Assembly: GCA_019418545.1 (NCBI GenBank)
Contig: DYBQ01000028.1
Location: 1 to 26,063 of the forward strand
Direction: 5' to 3'
DNA length: 26,063 bases
From: Clostridiales bacterium
GTDB taxonomy: Bacteria; Bacillota; Clostridia; Oscillospirales; Acutalibacteraceae
This document shows, piece after piece, positions 1 through 8,102 of this stretch. A program made the translations under genes and the position numbers. Positions within the stretch are counted from its first letter, which is position 1, and the number at the start of each line of letters is the position of its first letter. The notes below the pieces were generated by a model. It saw nothing but the letters and a program-made list of their open reading frames with translations. It was not told the origin of the DNA and ran no database searches.

Positions 1-201
1 TATTTCTTATCTGGAAAGATAAAATCATTTAAGCAGCAAAATATCAGTTCGCTTTTTTGGCTGGCTGTTTTGAAATTTGCTTTTATGATTTTGATAGGCA
101 GATGTGGGAATGATGCCCCAAGTTTTTAAAAATTCGGCTGAAAGCATTCGATATCTCAGACAGATAGAAATTTATTATTTTAAAGTAAAGGAGTTTTGAT
201 A

Positions 202-1062
202 ATGCCCCTTCCTACCTTTGTTTTTCTCATCATTCTGGTTGTTTTGATAATGGCTGCCGCTATATGGCTATATTGTATTAAACCAGGAAACTCTTTTGAT
301 GAGGCCAGGAAAAAAGCATTCAAACAATATGATTACGCACATCGCGGTTTTTACACCAAAGACCAAAATATCCCGGAAAATTCTCTGCCAGCTTTTCAAA
401 GGGCTGTTTCCAAAGGTTTTGGTGTGGAATTGGATTTACAGTTGACTGCCGATGGACAGGTGGTGGTATTCCATGACGATACACTCAAGCGCATGTGCGG
501 CATAGATGCAGCGATAAGTTCCCTTACCTGGAAGGAGCTGCAGCAGTATTCTTTGGTGCAAAGCGGCGAAAAAATCCCGTTATTTTCTCAAGTTCTCAAG
601 GTGATGAATGGAAAGACCCCCATGATTATTGAATTAAAGCCCTATGAGAATACAGAAGAACTGTGCAGGAAAACCTGCGAATTGCTTCTTGGGTATCGGG
701 GACTATGGTGTGTGGAATCTTTTTCACCCAATGTTGTCAAATGGTTCCGAAAAAACCAGCCGGATGTAGTCCGGGGCCAATTAATGGCCAAATTTACGCG
801 GAAAGATGAGCATTTTAATATTTTTACCGCCTTTCTGTCCCGAAATCTGTTTGTTAACATCATGGGACGGCCGGACTTTATTGCTTATGATGTAAACGCC
901 CGAAAAAATTGGAGCCTGCGAACTGCTTGCAGTCTGTTCCATGCCCAGGAAGTTTGCTGGACGATTCGGAATCCACAACAGTTGTGGTCGATAAAAACCG
1001 AAGGCGCTATGGGAATTTTTGAATATTTTGACCCTACGCAAGTGGGCACAAATCGGAAATAA
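202..1062 (+). CDS. Membrane-anchored glycerophosphodiester phosphodiesterase
   Basis: This 286-residue protein should hydrolyse glycerophosphodiesters to glycerol-3-phosphate and an alcohol. One N-terminal hydrophobic helix (about residues 4-26) probably anchors it in the membrane with the enzyme domain outside. The GDPD signature is complete: H47-R48-G, E59-N60, the E-L-D metal-binding segment at 76-78, and H91-D92 after a DGxxVVxH stretch. The ATG at 202 is preferred over the in-frame TTG at 196 because AAAGGAG at 187-193 lies 8 bases before it. The gene ends in its own terminator, so it is a single transcription unit. No strong promoter was recognised in the 200 bases upstream. The family call is firm; the substrate is unknown. 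Confidence 0.9.
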   Translation: MPLPTFVFLIILVVLIMAAAIWLYCIKPGNSFDEARKKAFKQYDYAHRGFYTKDQNIPENSLPAFQRAVSKGFGVELDLQLTADGQVVVFHDDTLKRMCGIDAAISSLTWKELQQYSLVQSGEKIPLFSQVLKVMNGKTPMIIELKPYENTEELCRKTCELLLGYRGLWCVESFSPNVVKWFRKNQPDVVRGQLMAKFTRKDEHFNIFTAFLSRNLFVNIMGRPDFIAYDVNARKNWSLRTACSLFHAQEVCWTIRNPQQLWSIKTEGAMGIFEYFDPTQVGTNRK

Positions 1063-1077
1063 CAATTCACATGCAAG

Positions 1078-1114
1078 AAAGCATCCGCCAAGTAGAATTG
1101 GCGGATGCTTTTTT
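1078..1114 (+). terminator. Rho-independent terminator after the phosphodiesterase gene
   Basis: A perfect stem with arms GCATCCGCCA (1081-1090) and TGGCGGATGC (1099-1108) surrounds an 8-base loop. It is flanked by AAA on the left and a run of T on the right, so it may also stop transcription from the other side. Confidence 0.9.
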
Positions 1115-1154
1115 GCAGGAAAATGTAAAACTGTGAAAAAATCCAGATTCACTC

Positions 1155-1183
1155 TTTGCAAGATACACAAGGTGCATTATAAT
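1155..1183 (+). promoter_or_regulatory. Sigma-A promoter for the MATE-recQ pair
   Basis: A perfect TATAAT (1178-1183) lies 17 bases after TTTGCA (1155-1160), which matches TTGACA at 4 of 6 positions. It sits about 90 bases before the MATE start and after the preceding terminator. Confidence 0.6.
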
Positions 1184-1273
1184 AGAAAAGATATCCTTAT
1201 ACAGAGGGATAGGCAGCTTCTAAAAAGTTGTGTCAATGAGAAGGAATATCTAGCAAAAACAGGAGTGATGAAA

Positions 1274-2635
1274 ATGGAAAAAAGAAGCGATTTAAAAATG
1301 GGGACGGCGCCAATGCTGCCGTTAATTATTTCGATGGCTCTCCCAGCGATGTTTTCTATGCTGGTGCAGGCACTATACAATGTGGTGGACAGCTATTTTG
1401 TGTCCAAAATCAGTGAAGATGCACTGACGGCTGTGTCCTTGGCATACCCTATTCAAATGCTGTTAATTGCTTTTGGTATGGGAACAGCCGTGGGAATTAA
1501 CTCGTTGATTTCCCGCCGGCTTGGCGAGGGAAATCAGGAGGCTGCCGATAGTGCTGCCAGCCATGGAATATGGCTGGGCGTGTTTAACTGGATAATTTTT
1601 GCCCTGTTTGGCCTGTTTTTTACCCGTAGTTTTTTTGAAGCGTACACTTCTGCCGAAAATATTATTTCTATGGGCAGTGATTATCTGGGAATTGTGTGTG
1701 TTTATTCTTTTGGCCTCTTTATCGAAGCCAACATTGAAAAAACTTTGCAGGCTACCGGCAATATGATTTGGCCAATGATTTTTCAGCTGACAGGAGCGGT
1801 TACCAATATCATTTTGGACCCGATTTTTATTTTCAACTTGAATATGGGGGTAGCCGGTGCTGCCATTGCAACGGTAATTGGACAAATAGCCGCATTGGGG
1901 CTTGCTACCATTGTGCTGCTGACTCGGGAACATGCAGTTAAAATTCATTTGCGCAGTTTTCGGTTTGACTGGCAGACCATCAAACAAATTTATATTGTTG
2001 GCATTCCTGCCATTATTATGCAGGCAATCAGTTCGGTTATGACGCTGGCCATGAACGCTATTTTGGTAAGCTTTTCCAAAACCGCTGTGGCGGTATTTGG
2101 CATTTATTTCAAACTCCAATCCTTTGTATTCATGCCTGTCTTTGGCTTGACCCAGGGACTCATGCCCATTATGGGATATAATTTTGGAGCTCGGAATCGC
2201 CGCAGATTGATTTCCAGTTTGAGGATTGGATGTGCGATTGGTTTGTTGATTATGGCAGTGGGAACTGTCGTGTTTTGGGCCATCCCAGACCAGCTGCTGA
2301 TGATTTTTGACGCCTCTTCTGAGATGCTTCGGATAGGCCGCCCGGCGTTGCAGTATATCAGCCTGTGCTTCCTTCCAGCTGCGCTGGGAATTTTGTCTTC
2401 CACTCTTTTCCAGGCAATGGGGCGTGGATTTTATAGTTTAATTGTTTCGGTTATGCGCCAATTGGTGGTGTTGGTTCCCTCCGCTTGGTTATTGTCTCAA
2501 ATTAGCTTGACAGCAGTTTGGTTTGCCTTCCCGATTGCTGAAATAGTTTCTCTGATAACCAGTGTCCTGTTGTTCCTGAATCTATATCGTAAAGTTATCC
2601 GTTATCTGGATAAGCCTGCTGCCGAGGCTGCATAA
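1274..2635 (+). CDS. MATE family multidrug/sodium antiporter
   Basis: This 453-residue protein has the length and the roughly twelve hydrophobic segments of MATE exporters, which expel cationic drugs or metabolites using a sodium or proton gradient. The N-terminal region has the usual MATE features: a PL..S.ALP segment, a LVQALYNVVDSYFV stretch, and G-rich G.G.A.GINSLISRRLG. A second MatE repeat begins near the middle. The reading frame is open back to 1019, but the ATG at 1274 is chosen because AGGAG at 1261-1265 lies 8 bases before it and the preceding terminator and promoter exclude a longer protein. The ATG at 1268 is too close to that site. The stop codon overlaps the recQ start by one base (TAATG), implying translational coupling. 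The substrate cannot be inferred. Confidence 0.9.
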   Translation: MEKRSDLKMGTAPMLPLIISMALPAMFSMLVQALYNVVDSYFVSKISEDALTAVSLAYPIQMLLIAFGMGTAVGINSLISRRLGEGNQEAADSAASHGIWLGVFNWIIFALFGLFFTRSFFEAYTSAENIISMGSDYLGIVCVYSFGLFIEANIEKTLQATGNMIWPMIFQLTGAVTNIILDPIFIFNLNMGVAGAAIATVIGQIAALGLATIVLLTREHAVKIHLRSFRFDWQTIKQIYIVGIPAIIMQAISSVMTLAMNAILVSFSKTAVAVFGIYFKLQSFVFMPVFGLTQGLMPIMGYNFGARNRRRLISSLRIGCAIGLLIMAVGTVVFWAIPDQLLMIFDASSEMLRIGRPALQYISLCFLPAALGILSSTLFQAMGRGFYSLIVSVMRQLVVLVPSAWLLSQISLTAVWFAFPIAEIVSLITSVLLFLNLYRKVIRYLDKPAAEAA

Positions 2636-4167
2636 TGGACAAGTATGGTGTTCTTAAACAGGTATTTGGCTATGATTCCTTCCGCCCTGGCCAGGAAGAG
2701 CTGGTAGACAGTTTACTTTCGGGACGGGATGCCATGGGGATTATGCCTACTGGGGCGGGAAAATCCATTTGTTTTCAAGTTCCGGGAATTTTGCTGCCGG
2801 GGATTACGCTGGTGGTTTCACCGCTGATTTCTCTTATGAGGGACCAGGTAAATGCATTGGTACAGGCCGGAGTACGGGGCGCTTTCCTCAACAGTTCCCT
2901 AACACCAGGACAGTATCGTAAGGCTTTGTATAATGCCCGGCAGGGAGTTTATAAAATTATTTATGTGGCTCCCGAAAGGCTTCTCACCCGGGAATTTCTT
3001 GATTTTGCCCAGTCGGTACCGGTTTCCATGGTCTGTATAGATGAGGCGCACTGTGTGTCTCAATGGGGGCAGGATTTTCGTCCGGGATATTTAAAAATTT
3101 CGCAGTTTTTGGAAAGCCTTCCCAAACGCCCGGTAGTGGCAGCCTTTACAGCAACGGCTACCCGCCAGGTACGGGAGGATATTCTAAAACTGGTAGGCCT
3201 GCAAAATCCCAAGGTGGTGATTACCGGGTTCAATCGGAAAAATCTCTATTTTGGTGTGCGGAAGCCCCGGGATAAGTTCCGGGAATTGCTGCATATTCTT
3301 AGGGAAGAAGGGGACAAAAGCGGAATTGTCTATTGCTCCACGCGAAAATTGGTAGAAGAGGTTTGTGATAAGCTAAAAGAAGCAGGATATCCGGCTGCCC
3401 GGTATCATGCGGGGCTTTCTGACGAAGAACGGGAGCAGAGCCAGGAAGATTTCCTGTATGACAGAAAAACGGTAATGGTAGCGACCAATGCTTTTGGAAT
3501 GGGAATTGACAAATCCAATGTTTCCTATGTTATCCACTACAATATGCCCAAGGATTTGGAAAGCTATTATCAGGAAGCGGGGCGAGCCGGAAGAGATGGC
3601 TCTCCGGCAAAATGTATTTTGCTGTATAGCGGCTCTGATGTCCGACTCAACCGGTTTATGATTGAAAAAGAAAAGGATAACGAAGAGCTGGATGAAGAAA
3701 CTGCCAAGCAGGTTCGGGAAAAGGAGCTGGAACGCCTCAAGCTCATGACGTTTTATGCGACCAGCCGCCGATGCCTGCGGCAATATCAGCTTCGATATTT
3801 TGGGGAGACAGGAATACCGGATTATTGCGGTAATTGCTCCATTTGTCTGCACGAAGAAAGGGAAACGGTTTGGGAGCCTTCTTTGAAAACACCGGTTTCC
3901 CGTCGGCCTGCGGCGAAACGTCCTGCAGCAGATGACCTTGAGCTGGATGAGGCTTTGTTTCAACGGCTGCGGCAGCTTCGTCTCACATTGGCCAGAAGCG
4001 CCGGGATTCCACCATATGCAGTCTTTACCGATGCGACCCTTCGTGATATGTGTATCTATAAGCCCCAAACAGAGAAGGAACTGCTCTCTATTCCAGGAAT
4101 CGGAGAAAGAAAGCTCCAGCGATATGGGGCGCTGTTTTTGAGGGAAATAAAAGGGAAAAAAGGGTAA
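2635..4167 (+). CDS. recQ: ATP-dependent DNA helicase RecQ, short form with HRDC domain
   Basis: RecQ unwinds DNA 3'-5' during recombination and fork repair. The 510 residues show motif 0 (FGYDSFRPGQ, 11-20), Walker A (TGAGKS, 39-44), DEAH at 136-139 followed by the RecQ aromatic loop (QWGQDFRP), TATAT in motif III (172-176), and motif VI (QEAGRAGRDG, 313-322). A zinc-binding module follows with C380, C398, C401 and C404, and an HRDC domain at about 437-505. Between the last zinc cysteine and HRDC there are only about 35 polar, Pro/Ala/Arg-rich residues, so the winged-helix RQC domain of E. coli-type RecQ (about 610 residues) is absent. The ATG overlaps the MATE stop by one base. The gene runs on without an obvious terminator. 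Confidence 0.93.
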   Translation: MDKYGVLKQVFGYDSFRPGQEELVDSLLSGRDAMGIMPTGAGKSICFQVPGILLPGITLVVSPLISLMRDQVNALVQAGVRGAFLNSSLTPGQYRKALYNARQGVYKIIYVAPERLLTREFLDFAQSVPVSMVCIDEAHCVSQWGQDFRPGYLKISQFLESLPKRPVVAAFTATATRQVREDILKLVGLQNPKVVITGFNRKNLYFGVRKPRDKFRELLHILREEGDKSGIVYCSTRKLVEEVCDKLKEAGYPAARYHAGLSDEEREQSQEDFLYDRKTVMVATNAFGMGIDKSNVSYVIHYNMPKDLESYYQEAGRAGRDGSPAKCILLYSGSDVRLNRFMIEKEKDNEELDEETAKQVREKELERLKLMTFYATSRRCLRQYQLRYFGETGIPDYCGNCSICLHEERETVWEPSLKTPVSRRPAAKRPAADDLELDEALFQRLRQLRLTLARSAGIPPYAVFTDATLRDMCIYKPQTEKELLSIPGIGERKLQRYGALFLREIKGKKG

Positions 4168-4231
4168 CAGCTTTGTAAAGAATATTGAAAAAGATTACAG
4201 ATGTTTTCAATCTGATTACAGTATTGTAAGA
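4163..4231 (+). repeat. Repeated GATTACAG / TTGTAA elements upstream of a small-protein promoter
   Basis: GATTACAG occurs at 4193-4200 and 4214-4221, 21 bp apart start to start (two helical turns). Two imperfect palindromes of the type TAACAG-n2-TTGTAA lie at 4163-4180 and 4214-4231. All are just before the -35 element at 4236, a typical place for an activator or repressor. No regulator is assigned. Confidence 0.35.
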
Positions 4232-4235
4232 ACCA

Positions 4236-4264
4236 TTGCTTTTTGCTTTTGGCCATGCTACACT
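4236..4264 (+). promoter_or_regulatory. Candidate promoter for the 60-residue membrane peptide
   Basis: TTGCTT (4236-4241) and TACACT (4259-4264) are separated by 17 bases, about 70 bases before the small ORF. Both boxes are imperfect, so the call is moderate. Confidence 0.4.
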
Positions 4265-4331
4265 ATGTCCATCCTTTTTTCAGAGAGGATTTGAAAAAAT
4301 AAACTGTTTCAATACAGAAAGGAGCATAGTT

Positions 4332-4514
4332 ATGCCGGATATGGTTCATACACTGCTGATTTCGTTAAAACCTTTTATGATTTTTATGGCAATTGCTGCT
4401 GGCGGAGTAGCTTTGACAATGCTCCGTGATTATTTCCTTCATCATAGAAGAACTCCCAAAGTATCTGCTGAAGTACAAAAGTTGATTCCTATCGATGATT
4501 TGTATGACGAATAA
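4332..4514 (+). CDS. Small single-pass membrane protein of unknown function
   Basis: A 60-residue protein begins at the ATG at 4332, with AAAGGAG at 4318-4324 and a 7-base spacer. The frame is open further upstream but without a ribosome binding site. It has one hydrophobic helix (about residues 5-30, ending at a Leu-Arg-Asp boundary) and a short cytoplasmic-looking tail with a basic HHRRTPK patch and an acidic DDLYDE end. No family is recognised. It has its own candidate promoter and shares a bidirectional terminator with the convergent padR gene, so it is transcribed alone. The good ribosome binding site, clean membrane helix and dedicated signals make it likely to be real. Confidence 0.7.
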   Translation: MPDMVHTLLISLKPFMIFMAIAAGGVALTMLRDYFLHHRRTPKVSAEVQKLIPIDDLYDE

Positions 4515-4548
4515 GAATGACAAATTGGCCTTTCCTCCTGTTATATAT

Positions 4549-4590
4549 AAAAAATCCCTCTGCCGGTCCATCCAGCAGAGGGATTTTTTT
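4549..4590. terminator. Bidirectional terminator between the small protein and padR
   Basis: Arms AAAAAATCCCTCTGC (4549-4563) and GCAGAGGGATTTTTT (4575-4589) form a 15-bp stem with an 11-base loop. A-runs and T-runs on either side let it work on both strands for the two convergent genes. Confidence 0.92.
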
Positions 4591-4955
4591 CATTTTTCAG
4601 AAAGATTCGTTGGTTGATTAGCAGCAGGGACAGTTTGCAAAATTTTTAAAATGCCTTCGTTCATAGAAAGGTATTCCTGTCGGATATTTTTAAGATAAGC
4701 CTGCCCGGCTGGCTCCAAATGATAGTATACCCTGGCGCGCCGTTTACCAACTATTACACGATGGTCAGAAATAATGCCCTTTTTTAACATTCGATACAAA
4801 CTGGGATACATGGAGCCTTCCGTCATGGTATACAATCCATCACTGCGTTTCGCCAGCTGCTGAGAAAGTTGATATCCGTACATATCTTCCTCTTGAAGAA
4901 GTGTAAGGAGGAGCAGTTCAATGGTTCCCCGACGCAAATTTTCATTAATGCTCAA
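4590..4955 (-). CDS. PadR family transcriptional regulator
   Basis: A 121-residue winged-helix repressor of the PadR family. The N-terminal SINENLRRGTIELLLLTLL segment, the D-M-Y-G-Y-Q turn, the EGSMYPSLYRML recognition helix and the RRARVYYHLEPAG wing are all typical. The start is taken as the TTG at 4955, preceded by GGGGGA, because the protein then begins exactly where family members do. A GTG at 4988 is in frame, but its ribosome binding site would fall at the predicted transcription start. A palindrome sits inside the promoter, which suggests autorepression. PadR genes usually neighbour the transporter or membrane gene they control; no such partner is in the same operon. The convergent small membrane protein is the closest candidate. 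Confidence 0.85.
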   Translation of the reverse strand: MSINENLRRGTIELLLLTLLQEEDMYGYQLSQQLAKRSDGLYTMTEGSMYPSLYRMLKKGIISDHRVIVGKRRARVYYHLEPAGQAYLKNIRQEYLSMNEGILKILQTVPAANQPTNLSEK

Positions 4956-4997
4956 AAAAAATCCCCCTTTTTCAAAAATGGTGTCCACTTTACTCCT

Positions 4998-5030
4998 ATT
5001 AAAACACATTTGGTATTTTTTGTAAATACC
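4998..5030 (-). promoter_or_regulatory. padR promoter with embedded palindromic operator
   Basis: On the minus strand TTTACA (5026-5021) and TTTAAT (5003-4998) are 17 bases apart, each matching consensus at 5 of 6 positions. The inverted repeat GGTATTT-n5-AAATACC (5012-5030) covers the -35 box and part of the spacer, where a bound dimer would exclude RNA polymerase. Confidence 0.65.
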
Positions 5031-5054
5031 TGGAGAAAGGGGGATTATAGAACT

Positions 5055-5789
5055 TTATAGGGGAAGTCCGGCCTTGCGAAAAATCGCCTGTGCATTTTCC
5101 ATTTCTGTTACAGTGGGCTCAGGAGTATTTGCCAGAGTGAATGGGACTTTTAAAGCTTCCCATTTATAGGCACCCATTTTATGGAAAGGCAGCAGCTCTA
5201 CTTTTTCAACACAGGAGAAAGCACTGAGAAAGTCAGCCAGTATTTGAAGCTTTTCAGTTTTTAAAGTAAGACCCGGTACGCATACATGACGAATCCACAC
5301 CGGCTTTTTTATTTCTTCACACCATTTTAAAAGACGAAGAGCGTTTTCATTTCCCATTCCGGTTAACTTTTGGCATTCCTCTGTATCCAGCGCTTTAATG
5401 TCCAGGAGAAGCATATCGGCCATCTCCAGTGCTTCCCGGCATTTTTCCATGGGGACTGCACCGCAGGTATCCACAGCCGTGTGGAATCCCTGCTCCTTAC
5501 AAAGGCGAAGGATGGCTGCGGCAAATTCCGGCTGCATCAGTGGTTCACCACCGGAAAGGGTGATGCCGCCAGACTGGATGAAGTTTCGATAGGGAAGGAT
5601 TTTTTCCACAACTTCACCTGCCGTTGTGGAAGTTCCGTCGCATTTGTCCCAGGTGTCGGGATTGTGACAATAGGCGCAGCGCAATAGGCACCCCTGCAAA
5701 AATACCACATAGCGAATGCCAGGCCCATCCAGCGCGCCGAAAGTTTCCACAGAATGGATGCGGCCGGGAGTCTCTGCTATATTTGACAT
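5055..5789 (-). CDS. pflA: Pyruvate formate-lyase activating enzyme (radical SAM)
   Basis: This 244-residue enzyme uses an iron-sulfur cluster and S-adenosylmethionine to place the glycyl radical on PflB. The cluster motif CX3CX2C is C34-LLR-C38-AY-C41, followed by HNPDTWD as in known activases. SGGEPLMQ near residue 80 is the SAM-contacting GGE motif. The N-terminus (GRIHSVETFGALDGPGIR) is characteristic. The ATG at 5789 has AAAGGAGATG a suitable distance upstream. It lies 73 bases after pflB on the same strand, with a terminator-like hairpin between them, so it is probably made at a lower level than its substrate protein. Length and motifs match PflA fully. Confidence 0.96.
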   Translation of the reverse strand: MSNIAETPGRIHSVETFGALDGPGIRYVVFLQGCLLRCAYCHNPDTWDKCDGTSTTAGEVVEKILPYRNFIQSGGITLSGGEPLMQPEFAAAILRLCKEQGFHTAVDTCGAVPMEKCREALEMADMLLLDIKALDTEECQKLTGMGNENALRLLKWCEEIKKPVWIRHVCVPGLTLKTEKLQILADFLSAFSCVEKVELLPFHKMGAYKWEALKVPFTLANTPEPTVTEMENAQAIFRKAGLPL

Positions 5790-5813
5790 GACAGGTCATC
5801 TCCTTTAAAAAGT

Positions 5814-5846
5814 GAAAAATGCGCCCCGGCTTTGGGCTGGGGCGCA
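5814..5846 (-). terminator. Intergenic terminator between pflB and pflA
   Basis: On the minus strand TGCGCCCC (5846-5839) pairs with GGGGCGCA (5827-5820) around an 11-base inner segment, followed by ATTTTTC. Its position inside the pfl unit suggests partial termination that limits pflA expression, or mRNA end protection for pflB. Confidence 0.7.
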
Positions 5847-5862
5847 CAGATTTTCAACAAAA

Positions 5863-8079
5863 TTAGAAATGGTCGTGGAAAGTACGGCTGATAACATCCA
5901 GCTGCTGCTCACGGGTCAGCTTGATAAAGTTAACAGCATAGCCGGAAACGCGGATGGTCAGCTGAGGATACTTCTCGGGGTGGTCCATAGCATCCAGCAA
6001 TACATCACGGTTCATAACATTCACGTTAATGTGGTGGCCGCCTTCCATAAAGTAGCTGTTCAGCAGCTGTGCCAGATTTTCTTCCCGAACCTCTTCTTCA
6101 CGGCCCAAAGCGCCGGGCACAATGGAGAAGGTGTAGGAAATACCGTCTTCGCTGTAATCATAGGGCAGCTTGGCAACACTCATCATGGAAGCGACACAGC
6201 CGCTGCTGTCACGGCCGTGCATGGGGTTAGCACCAGGAGCAAAGGGCTCGCCGCGCTTACGGCCGTCGGGAGTGGAGCCGGTGTGCTTGCCATATACCAC
6301 ATTGGAGGTAATGGTGAGGATGGACATGGTGGGCCGGCTGCCGCGATAGGTACGGCACTTTTCCAGCTTGCCCATAAATTTTTTCACAATCATCACAGCA
6401 ATATCGTCCACACGGGAATCGTTGTTGCCAAATTTGGGGAAGTCGCCCTCAATCTCATATTCTGTTACCAGACCGCTCTCATCGCGAACCGGGTGTACTT
6501 TTGCATATTTAATAGCAGACAGGCTGTCGGCTACGACAGACAAACCGGCAATACCACAGGCCATGGTGCGCACAACCTGCTGGTCGTGCAGGGCCATCTG
6601 AATTTTTTCATAGCAGTATTTGTCGTGCATATAGTGGATGATGTTCAGAGCGTTGATATACAGGCTTGCCAGCCAGTCCATCATAACGTCAAACTTCTTC
6701 ATCACATCATCATAGTCCAGAGTGTTGCCGCGTACAGCCAGCAGCTCAGGTCCTACCTGTTCGCCGCTGATTTCATCGCGGCCGCCGTTAATGGCATAGA
6801 GCAAGCACTTTGCCAAGTTGGCGCGGGCGCCGAAGAACTGCATCTGCTTTCCTACCCGCATAGCAGAAACGCAGCAGGCAATGGCATAGTCGTCACCGAA
6901 CTTCTTGCGCATCAAATCATCGCTCTCATACTGAATGGAGGATGTTTCGATGGACATTTTTGAGCAGAATTCCTGGAAGTTCTTGGGCAGGCGGGGGCTC
7001 CACAGAATGGTCATGTTGGGCTCGGGAGCCGGGCCAAGGTTTGTGAGGGTGTGCAGGAAGCGATAGGAGTTCTTGGTCACCATGTGACGGCCATCTGTGC
7101 CGATACCGCCAATGGATTCCGTTACCCAAGTGGGGTCGCCGGAGAACAGCTGGTCATACTCAGGGGTACGCAGGAAGCGAACCAAACGCAGCTTCATAAT
7201 AAACTGGTCCACCATCTCCTGAATTTCTTCTTCGGTGTAGCGGCCATTTTCCAAATCGCGCTGAGCATAAATGTCCAGGAAAGTAGAAGTGCGTCCCAAA
7301 GACATAGCAGCGCCGTTCTGCTCTTTTACAGCGGCCAGATAGCCGAAATACAGCCACTGGATTGCTTCTTTGGTGTCCTGTGCGGGCTTGGAGATATCAA
7401 AACCATAGCTCTCGCCCAAACGCTGCAGCTTTTTCAGGGCGCGAATCTGCTCGGCCACATCTTCACGGCGGCGGATGGCATGGGTATCCATTACATCATA
7501 GGTCAGGCCGTCCAAATCAGCCTGCTTGGATTTAATCAGAAAATCGGTTCCGTACAATGCCACCCGGCGATAGTCGCCAATAATACGGCCACGGCCATAG
7601 GCATCCGGCAGACCTGTGATAATGTGGCTGTGACGGGCTTTCTTAATGTCAGGGGTGTAAACATCAAACACGCCGTCATTGTGGGTTTTGCGATATTTGA
7701 AAATCTCTTCCACCTTGGAATCCATTTTACGGCCATAGGCTTCCAGAGACTTTCTCACCATACGAATACCGCCAAAGGGCATAATGGCACGCTTTAGAGG
7801 AGCATCGGTCTGCAAACCAACAATAACCTCTTTGTCTTTATCAATATAGCCGGGGGCATAAGCATCGATGTCGCTGATGGTAGAAGCATCCACATCCAAA
7901 ACGCCGCCTGCCTTGCGCTCCTTTTCCAGAAGCACTTTTACTTCCTCCCACAGTTCACGGGTGCGCTGGGTGGGAGGAGTCAGAAAGCTTTCGTCTCCAT
8001 CATAGGGGGTGTAGTTGCGCTGGATAAAATCCTGTACGTCAACAGTGTGGCTCCAATGTCCAGGGATAAAATCTTTCAT
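5863..8079 (-). CDS. pflB: Formate C-acetyltransferase (pyruvate formate-lyase)
   Basis: This 738-residue glycyl radical enzyme converts pyruvate and CoA to acetyl-CoA and formate in anaerobic fermentation. The catalytic cysteine pair is C402-C403 in the IACCVSAM segment. The radical glycine is G713 in RVSGYAV, 26 residues from the C-terminus as expected. The length fits the PflB family rather than the longer diol dehydratases or benzylsuccinate synthases. The ATG at 8079 starts a typical N-terminus (MKDFIPGHW). An in-frame ATG at 8106 would add nine basic residues and is not favoured; AGAAAGGA lies before 8079. A 148-base structured leader separates it from the deaminase gene upstream. pflA follows. 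Confidence 0.96.
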   Translation of the reverse strand: MKDFIPGHWSHTVDVQDFIQRNYTPYDGDESFLTPPTQRTRELWEEVKVLLEKERKAGGVLDVDASTISDIDAYAPGYIDKDKEVIVGLQTDAPLKRAIMPFGGIRMVRKSLEAYGRKMDSKVEEIFKYRKTHNDGVFDVYTPDIKKARHSHIITGLPDAYGRGRIIGDYRRVALYGTDFLIKSKQADLDGLTYDVMDTHAIRRREDVAEQIRALKKLQRLGESYGFDISKPAQDTKEAIQWLYFGYLAAVKEQNGAAMSLGRTSTFLDIYAQRDLENGRYTEEEIQEMVDQFIMKLRLVRFLRTPEYDQLFSGDPTWVTESIGGIGTDGRHMVTKNSYRFLHTLTNLGPAPEPNMTILWSPRLPKNFQEFCSKMSIETSSIQYESDDLMRKKFGDDYAIACCVSAMRVGKQMQFFGARANLAKCLLYAINGGRDEISGEQVGPELLAVRGNTLDYDDVMKKFDVMMDWLASLYINALNIIHYMHDKYCYEKIQMALHDQQVVRTMACGIAGLSVVADSLSAIKYAKVHPVRDESGLVTEYEIEGDFPKFGNNDSRVDDIAVMIVKKFMGKLEKCRTYRGSRPTMSILTITSNVVYGKHTGSTPDGRKRGEPFAPGANPMHGRDSSGCVASMMSVAKLPYDYSEDGISYTFSIVPGALGREEEVREENLAQLLNSYFMEGGHHINVNVMNRDVLLDAMDHPEKYPQLTIRVSGYAVNFIKLTREQQLDVISRTFHDHF

Positions 8080-8102
8080 AACTCTCGATTCCTTTCTCCC
8101 GC

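Noticed and set aside
70..98. Promoter TTGAAA-17-GATAGG for the phosphodiesterase gene
   Set aside because: The -10 box matches consensus at only about half of its positions, too weak to list as a feature.
4955..4988. GTG at 4988 as the padR start
   Set aside because: Its ribosome binding site would coincide with the predicted transcription start, and the added residues are not part of the PadR fold.
5812..6963. Long open frame of 383 codons on the forward strand opposite pflB, and another at 7051-7797
   Set aside because: Both are antisense to a gene with full catalytic motifs. They arise from codon bias in a highly expressed gene, have no ribosome binding site and no recognisable domain.
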